Positions 58,263 through 64,000 of a stretch of 64,000 nucleotides of DNA are shown one piece after another. The notes beneath the pieces are model-generated. The model made no database searches and had not been told where the DNA came from. It saw nothing but the letters and a program-made list of their open reading frames with translations. Every line of letters starts with the position of its first letter. The first letter of the stretch is position 1. This DNA is from Tachypleus tridentatus (lineage: Eukaryota; Arthropoda; Merostomata; Xiphosura; Limulidae): positions 74,329,558 to 74,393,557 of the forward strand of contig NC_134825.1 in NCBI RefSeq assembly GCF_004210375.1. The letters are read 5' to 3'. The position numbers and the translations under genes were made by a program.

Positions 58263-60215
58263 TGTAGTTAGGAATAGTCATTTTGGTTACTCAATAATTA
58301 GTGCTGAGACACTCAGTAATAAGTGTTTTCTCCTTTTTTTGTTTGTAGTGGTTGGAGAGTTCTGGTTAGTGTCCTGATCAGTATATAATTAGCATTTTAA
58401 TAAATGTTGCATTATTTCGATCGTTCTGTAGTTAGTGTTTGATCTTTTTTTTTTGCATATTGGTTAGGTTACTTTATAGCCTGCATTATGCTTATTCTAT
58501 GGTTCTCGTTTTGGTTACTTCGTAGTTAGTAATTTTGAAACACTTCCGTTAGTTGCTGTGTAACTATGGCTCGAGTTTTGGTCGCTGCACGGTTAACATT
58601 TTAATAAATGTTATGATTTTGGTCATTCATTAACTTGTGTTTTAATTACTCTATATTTAATGTCTTGGTCATTTCATAGCACTCATTTTGACTAGTTTCT
58701 CTGTCGTTGCTGTTTTGGCCATTTTATTTTTTAATGTTTTGTACTCTGCATTTAGTGGTGAAATAATCCTTTAGTTTGTAGCTAATACAATCCATACTTA
58801 GTGTGATGGTCAATTTTCTTAGCGGTTACTTCTCAGAAAAAGCTTTGGTAGTATCACTCTGAAGTAAAAATTTTAGAGTTCAAGTTTTCATCACTGTGTA
58901 ATTAAAGTTTGGTTTATCTTTAGTTTGTCTCTTCGTCATTCTAAGTTAGAACTTCGGTAACTGAGCTCTCATTGGCTTAATTACTATGTACTGTGTTTTG
59001 TTCATAATAAGTTACTGCTTTGGTCTGTCAGTTGTCACTGATTCGATTTCTCTTTATCTTGTTTGGTCGTTCTGTTGCTCACTTTACAATCATTTTAATT
59101 AGCGTTTTGGTCGCTTTAACATTATCGTTTGCGTACTCTGTTCTTGTAGCTTTGGTTTTATCAATCTAGCTAGTGCCTTGGTCGCTCGATACTTACTGCA
59201 AAAATCACTGTGTATTTCTTTTTCTGGTGACTGTTTATTTAGTGCATCGGTACTTAATGTTTTGTTCACTCTTTAGTAAGTTACTGAGTCACTCTAAAGT
59301 TAGTGTTATGGTCAGTAGTTTTATTTTTTGTTTAACGTTTGAGTCACTCTGTGTTTCGTACTTTGGTTAGTACTTAGTGAGCGTTTTGATCTCTGTTGCT
59401 GAGATTTGGGTTATTTTATAGTTTTCGTTGTCTTCACTCAGTAATTAATTTTTGATTACTCTTAACGGCATTTTGGAAAATTCATGTTAGCTTTCTGGTC
59501 ATCCTGTATTAAATAGTTGGGACATTTTTGTTCATACCTTCGTGACTATAGTTAGTGTACGGTTCATTTTGTAGTTAAGTGTTTTTGTGACTAGTGAGTT
59601 AGTGTATATTTCGTTCTATAGGTAGTAGTTCGGTCACATTTTGGTTAGTATTTGTCTTACTCTATAATTAATGTTTTGTAATATTTTTGTTTAGTGGTTG
59701 GATAATTCGATGCTTAGTGATTTATTACTCTGTAGTTAGTGTTTTGGTTATTCTGTAACTAGTGTTTTGTTCACTATATGTTTAATGTTTTCATCACTCT
59801 AAATAAGTGTCTTGGACACTGTGTATTTATTGGGTGAGTCTCTGTATATTTAGTGTTTTTTCACTTTGTAACTAGTGTTTTGGCCACTTTCTGATTAGAA
59901 GTTTGCTAACTTCGCAGTTAGTTGTTTGGGCTGATGAGTAGTGTGTGTTTTGATAATCCAAATTATGCCTTTGATCAGTCCAGGTTAGCAGTTTAATCAT
60001 TTTGTACTCATTTTGGGGCAACTTTGTTGTTGTGTTTTGTTTACTCTGTATTGACGTTTTGATCATTCAGTAGTTAACTTTTTGGATCACTCATTAGTTT
60101 TTGTTATAATCACTCTGTACTTCATATTTCAGTCTGTTTATAGTAGGATTTGCATTGTTATAGTTTTAGTACTCTGTAATGATTATTTCAGTCATTGTGT
60201 AGTTAGTGTTTGATA
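58263..60215. repeat. Degenerate 23-bp satellite, right part
   Basis: Continuation of the array on the other side of the LINE: runs such as ACTCTGTAGTTAGTGTTTTG, ATTCTGTAACTAGTGTTTTG and ACTTTGTAACTAGTGTTTTG (about 59720-59885) show the unit clearly. A longer variant, GTAGTGGTTGGA(G/T)A, recurs near 58345 and 59690, as it does at 53563 on the left side. Confidence 0.85.
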
Positions 60216-62967
60216 ATTATGAGCCATGTGTTAGAGAGGAACTGCAAACGATGCACTTGCTCAATTTTCTCTTCAAATATTTATCTGTAGTACTTTAAAA
60301 TAAATTTCAGTTCAAAATCTACTTTACTCTATTACCTCAGGTACCTGTTTAATGTTATATCAAACATTTAATTGATAATAAAGAATGATCTTGAATTTGA
60401 CAAAGTTATTTTAACATTCTTTTTCGTCATTGTGGCGCCATCGGAGTCTCACATTGTGAGCCACCTAGTTACTGCAATGAAAAACAATTTTAACAAAATA
60501 CTGGACATAAAACAAAACTTCTTTTAGATCTAAAGTTTTTCCTGATTTTATTTTGTTATGCTATGTTGGGTACGTTTTATCTAATGGCGTGTATCGTAAA
60601 AATAGTCTAACAGCTCGGCAGCGGAGATTCTATCTTAAAATGCGCTATTGTCAGGTTGTAATCTAAAAAGTACACCAGTGCTCTATGCTTGCTTTCCATA
60701 ATCTATGTGGTGGACAACTTTAATGATTTCCTAAAACCGTTTCATCAGTACGATAGTACAAAAATCCATAAGAGATTTAACTAGCATGTCTTTGTATAGG
60801 ATAGTACGAATACACGTTTTATTCTCTATTTGCTCGAGGTAGATAATGGTTGAACGGATATGTTGTTCAAGCGATTTATGTCATTTTTCCAGACGAATAT
60901 CCTTCCTGGTTAGGTGGGGAACTGGTTAGCAGGTTAGGACAGTTTTTGCTACTGAACTTTGTGTACACGAATTTTCACCTGTTAAATGCTATATTTTACT
61001 TATTTTACTTTCTGTGATACGACTTGTCGAAGATATCTATTTTGAACAATCTTATTTTCCCAAGTTGATCCATATTAATTTGTTTTCCAATGGCATTGAG
61101 GGAAAGTGGATATCCCCGTCTTAGAAATTCTAAATCCCGATCTGAAGAAATCTTTACTATCTGAAAGTATAAATAGTACACCTACTTAACTCTGACCAAT
61201 GTTAAAATGTAATTCTAATATATGCCGCTTCATCGCAATTTTATACTGATTGTGGTTGTCACGTGAATCGCTAATTTGCATATTTAAAATCGTTTTAACA
61301 TAGTCTACTAGATCCGCTGTATCTTAAAGTTTCACGAGGTACAAAATAAAAGTTTAATGACTCGTTTATTTCGTTATATTTCAAAGAACATCATATGCTT
61401 ATTCGTTCAGTGATATGTGTGTGTGTATAATCTGTAGTTACAAGTTCAGATTGAGAATTTTGATAAGATAATTCAGCTCAAAATTATCAGCACATATATA
61501 AATTATCAACTGAATGTACCTTAAGAACTTACAAAACCTAAATTTTAAATCCCGTGAAATGTCTTACAGAGGATGTTCTTGTAATAATTATAGTTTACAA
61601 CATTCGTTGAAAATTTATTCTTATAATATTATTATACATCGTAGTATGTTTTGATATTAAATGATGAAAATTACGTCAAAACATCTGGCTTGTATTAGCC
61701 AGGACAAGCAGTAGTTACAGATATCATTACAAATGGAGTAAAGTTTGTAAACGAAAAAGAAACACGAACTGTGCTTCAAATGGAAAGTGTCCAATTGGCT
61801 TCTCTCTCTTTTCTTATCTAATCATACGTAATATTACTGTCTAGGAAAAACGGTATCGATTACAACGTATTAGTAGCAATTTACCAATATTATTTTGATA
61901 AGTAAAGGCCATTAGTTACTGAACTGAGCAAGCTTGATGTGGGTTACGAATCATTTGCAAACTGCACTTGAAGTTAACCACGTTTTGCTGAAACATAACC
62001 GTTACTGTTATTTAGGAAGTTAGCGTGGTCGTGTGAATTTAGTAGGAATTACGTAAGTTCATTTTTATCTATGTAACCGAAAACATAAACTATTATGATG
62101 AAAGACTGTGTCAGTTTCTTCTTAATATGCCTCACTAGTTTAAGCCAAATATTCAAAGTTAACTACTATTCATGGTTTATCAAGATCGACCAATGACGTG
62201 TAATAGTGTATAGCTTAGCAGTGTGGTAGATAATAAAACCAAACGTGCTTTTTTTTTCCCACTTGCACGTTCATCACGTGGCTCCTTTATGGACCTACAG
62301 ATGCGTACGTTTAATAGAATATGTTTAACGTAAACAAATGTTTTGTAGATGTCTGCTCTACAAAACAGAAGCAAGCAATAAACACTGACGATTTAGCAAC
62401 GAAATCATTCACGTACTCTGTGTTTAAATTACTACCTGTTTTCTGTACGATAGTTGTAAGGAATTAAAGCAAACTGTCCTATATTCAACGAAGTTTTATC
62501 TACTTTGAATAAAACTAACGTTTGATTGATTAGTATTAGCATAAAAAAAGGCAAAGGAAAAAAAAAAGAAATCGAATTCAATCTATGATACGCAGATTAA
62601 CATGTTTAGTTTATCGATAACTTACAGATTTATTTATTATTATCGCACAGTTGTTTAGTTATGGCTAGTAATTAAAAATCTCATTTCAGTGCATTTTTCT
62701 CAAAGAAAAATAAGTTTATTTTCCTTTAAATAAAAATATTTAACCAACAATACTTTCAAAAAAGAACAAAATATCTTATCGTAACTGATTATCTTAAATC
62801 AAGAAATCAAAACAAAACAAAGCCCTACATGAAAAAAAAGTTTAACTTTCAAAATACAATAATAGATATTTTAAAACACAAATAAAAGTATTTGTTTCTA
62901 AAACCAGAAGACCACAAACTGAAGGGTCTGTTTTGAATATGGAAACGTTTCTCCATTTTTCTAGCAT
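60216..62967. other. Unique AT-rich sequence; weak exon candidates only
   Basis: Acceptor-like sites on the plus strand lead into short open stretches near 60893 (after TTTTTCCAG), 61698 (after TTGTATTAG, 40 codons in phase 0) and 61855 (after ACTGTCTAG, 17 codons in phase 0). None stands out enough to call as an exon of the secreted-protein gene. Confidence 0.35.
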
Positions 62968-62978
62968 AATAAAGAAAC

Positions 62979-63257
62979 GGGCCCGGCCTGGCCAGGTGGT
63001 TAAGGTGTTCCACTCGTAATCCGAGGGTCGCGGGTTCGAATCCCGGTCGCACCAAACATGCTCGCCTTTTTAGCCGTGGGGGCGTTATAATGTGACGGTC
63101 AGTCCCACTATTTGTTGGCAAAAGAGTTGGCGGTGGGTGGTGATGACTAGCTGCCTTCCCTTTAGTCTTACACTGCTAAATTAGGGACGGCTAGCGCTGA
63201 TAGCCCTCGAGTAGCTTTGCGCGAAATTAAAAAAAAAACTAACAAAAAAACAAAACG
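62979..63257 (+). repeat. SINE1 copy, best preserved, with TSD
   Basis: Near-consensus head (CTCGTAATCCGAGGGTCGCG, GGTTCGAATCCCGGTCGCACC). The flanks AATAAAGAAAC (62968-62978) and AATAAAGAGAC (63258-63268) are an 11-bp duplication with one mismatch. The tail is A-rich with AAC interruptions. A 20-base body deletion removes the AGTAGCCCA segment. Confidence 0.96.
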
Positions 63258-63409
63258 AATAAAGAGACTGTGCTGTGATAAATCACGAAACTGAACAGGA
63301 AATGTTTTTATTTTCAACCAGAAGGCATAAGAACTTAGTTTACTAAAAGAAGAATGTGAATGCAATGGGTGTTTCAAGCCAAAAATTACCTATGTTTCGT
63401 TTGTTTCAG

Positions 63410-63526
63410 TTTAAATGCAAAATTACAGAAGAAAATATTTACGATGTGTCACGACTTTTAGTACATAAACCGATCCATTCGGGACTGATAGAGGAAGCAA
63501 TTTTAATTTTAGTCAAGAAAACCTAA
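63410..63526 (+). CDS. Candidate last exon of the secreted-protein gene
   Basis: A textbook acceptor (TTTCGTTTGTTTCAG at 63395-63409) opens a 38-codon frame ending in TAA, read in the phase required by the donor at 51928. It begins FKCKITEENIYDVSRLLVHK, has a single Cys, and continues with an amphipathic stretch (GLIEEAILILVKKT). Joined to the 51820 exon it would give a 74-residue secreted protein. At this base composition a 38-codon open stretch after an acceptor is not rare, so support is modest. The first intron base to exon distance (11.5 kb) is long, and intermediate exons are possible. Confidence 0.3.
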   Translation, partial: FKCKITEENIYDVSRLLVHKPIHSGLIEEAILILVKKT

Positions 63527-63660
63527 CAAATCGGCAAATTCAGATTAGAAAATCAACGAAAATGACTTGCATAAAAAATCAAATATGGCTGATTCAAAGA
63601 AAAAAAGCAAAAACTAAAAACGTGTGAGGTCGTATAAAAATCAAAATAATTGTTAAAACA

Positions 63661-63865
63661 TTTGTTTATTTGTTAATATTCACACGAAGCTACACAAGAA
63701 CGACTTGATCCATAATTTTGATTGGTAGACAAGAGAAAAAGCAACTAATCAGTATCACCCACAGCCCACCTTTCTTAGCTAATTCTAATCGAACAAGAGG
63801 GTTTGACTGTCATTCTTATAATACACCGACTGCCCCAAAGTGTTGTAAGGCAAATACATGTTTTG
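63661..63865 (-). repeat. SINE1 copy, ancient
   Basis: Order and spacing match SINE1 (tail TTTGTTTATTTG, GAAGCTACACAAG, CAAGAGAAAAAGCAACTAATC, CACCCACAGCCCACC, GACTGTCATTCTTATAA), but with heavy divergence and no clear tRNA head. Confidence 0.75.
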
Positions 63866-63925
63866 AGTAAAGAAAACCACAAGAGATTCGAGGAACCAGC
63901 TGTTGTAAACAAAGGAAAAAACAAC

Positions 63926-63931
63926 AATAAA
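63926..63931 (+). terminator. Possible poly(A) signal
   Basis: AATAAA lies 400 bases after the stop of the candidate exon at 63410. It is only meaningful if that exon is real, and A-rich sequence surrounds it. Confidence 0.2.
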
Positions 63932-64000
63932 AATGGTTGTTTTAGATATATCGGGTAATTAGTTAAACAGAAAAAAATGCGTTATTTAATACATCATATG

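Noticed and set aside
61698-61821. 40-codon stretch in phase 0 after TTGTATTAG, considered as exon 3 of the secreted-protein gene
   Set aside because: The acceptor has a poor pyrimidine tract. In another frame the same stretch shows several Cys, but in the wrong phase. Kept only as an alternative to the 63410 exon.
62979-63055. tRNA-Thr(CGT)-like gene
   Set aside because: The A and B boxes and CTCGTAA loop look tRNA-like, but this is the head of a full SINE1 with its body, tail and target duplication; the acceptor stem does not pair as in a tRNA gene.

Overview
The window is AT-rich eukaryotic DNA with no prokaryotic gene organisation. It is intergenic and intronic sequence from an arthropod, most likely a chelicerate and probably a horseshoe crab. 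The reasons are a predicted allatostatin-CC neuropeptide exon, split genes with metazoan splice sites, and about 19 copies of a tRNA-derived SINE of roughly 275 bp that I recognise from memory in horseshoe crab genes. I could not run a database search, so the species call is an inference.

Two genes can be supported. The first, on the minus strand, is a split allatostatin-CC (AstCC) precursor: a signal-peptide exon at 26727-26602 and a terminal exon at 17857-17684. The terminal exon encodes the disulfide-loop core CYFNAVSCF followed by Arg-Arg-Lys and a stop. The 8.7 kb intron between them holds an IR/DR Tc1 element, a decayed Tc1 remnant, a TTAA-flanked MITE, a fold-back element, SINEs and a 42-bp minisatellite. 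The second, on the plus strand, is the 5' part of an unidentified secreted-protein gene: TATA-like box at 50158, noncoding exon 1 ending at 50223, and a signal-peptide exon at 51820-51927. A possible last exon lies at 63410-63526, or the gene may continue past the window.

The rest is mostly repeats. 1-17 kb: 52-bp and 54-bp minisatellites, a three-copy dispersed repeat, a GC-richer open region at 3.0-3.5 kb, a degenerate 42-bp repeat array near 10.5 kb and SINEs. 17-27 kb: AstCC and its intron. 27-42 kb: a deleted Tc1 element (30648-31929) and many SINEs, several with intact target-site duplications. 42.5-44.2 kb: a decayed jockey-like LINE. 45-50 kb: SINEs and a degenerate 41-bp array. 52.4-60.2 kb: a degenerate 23-bp satellite interrupted by an RNase H-bearing I-type LINE (54139-58262). 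60-64 kb: unique AT-rich sequence, a well-preserved SINE and the candidate last exon.

Three tRNA-derived SINE families and the I-type LINE share a 3'-terminal hairpin core. In its outer stem two SINE families differ by a compensatory base-pair change. This suggests the SINEs use the machinery of such a LINE.
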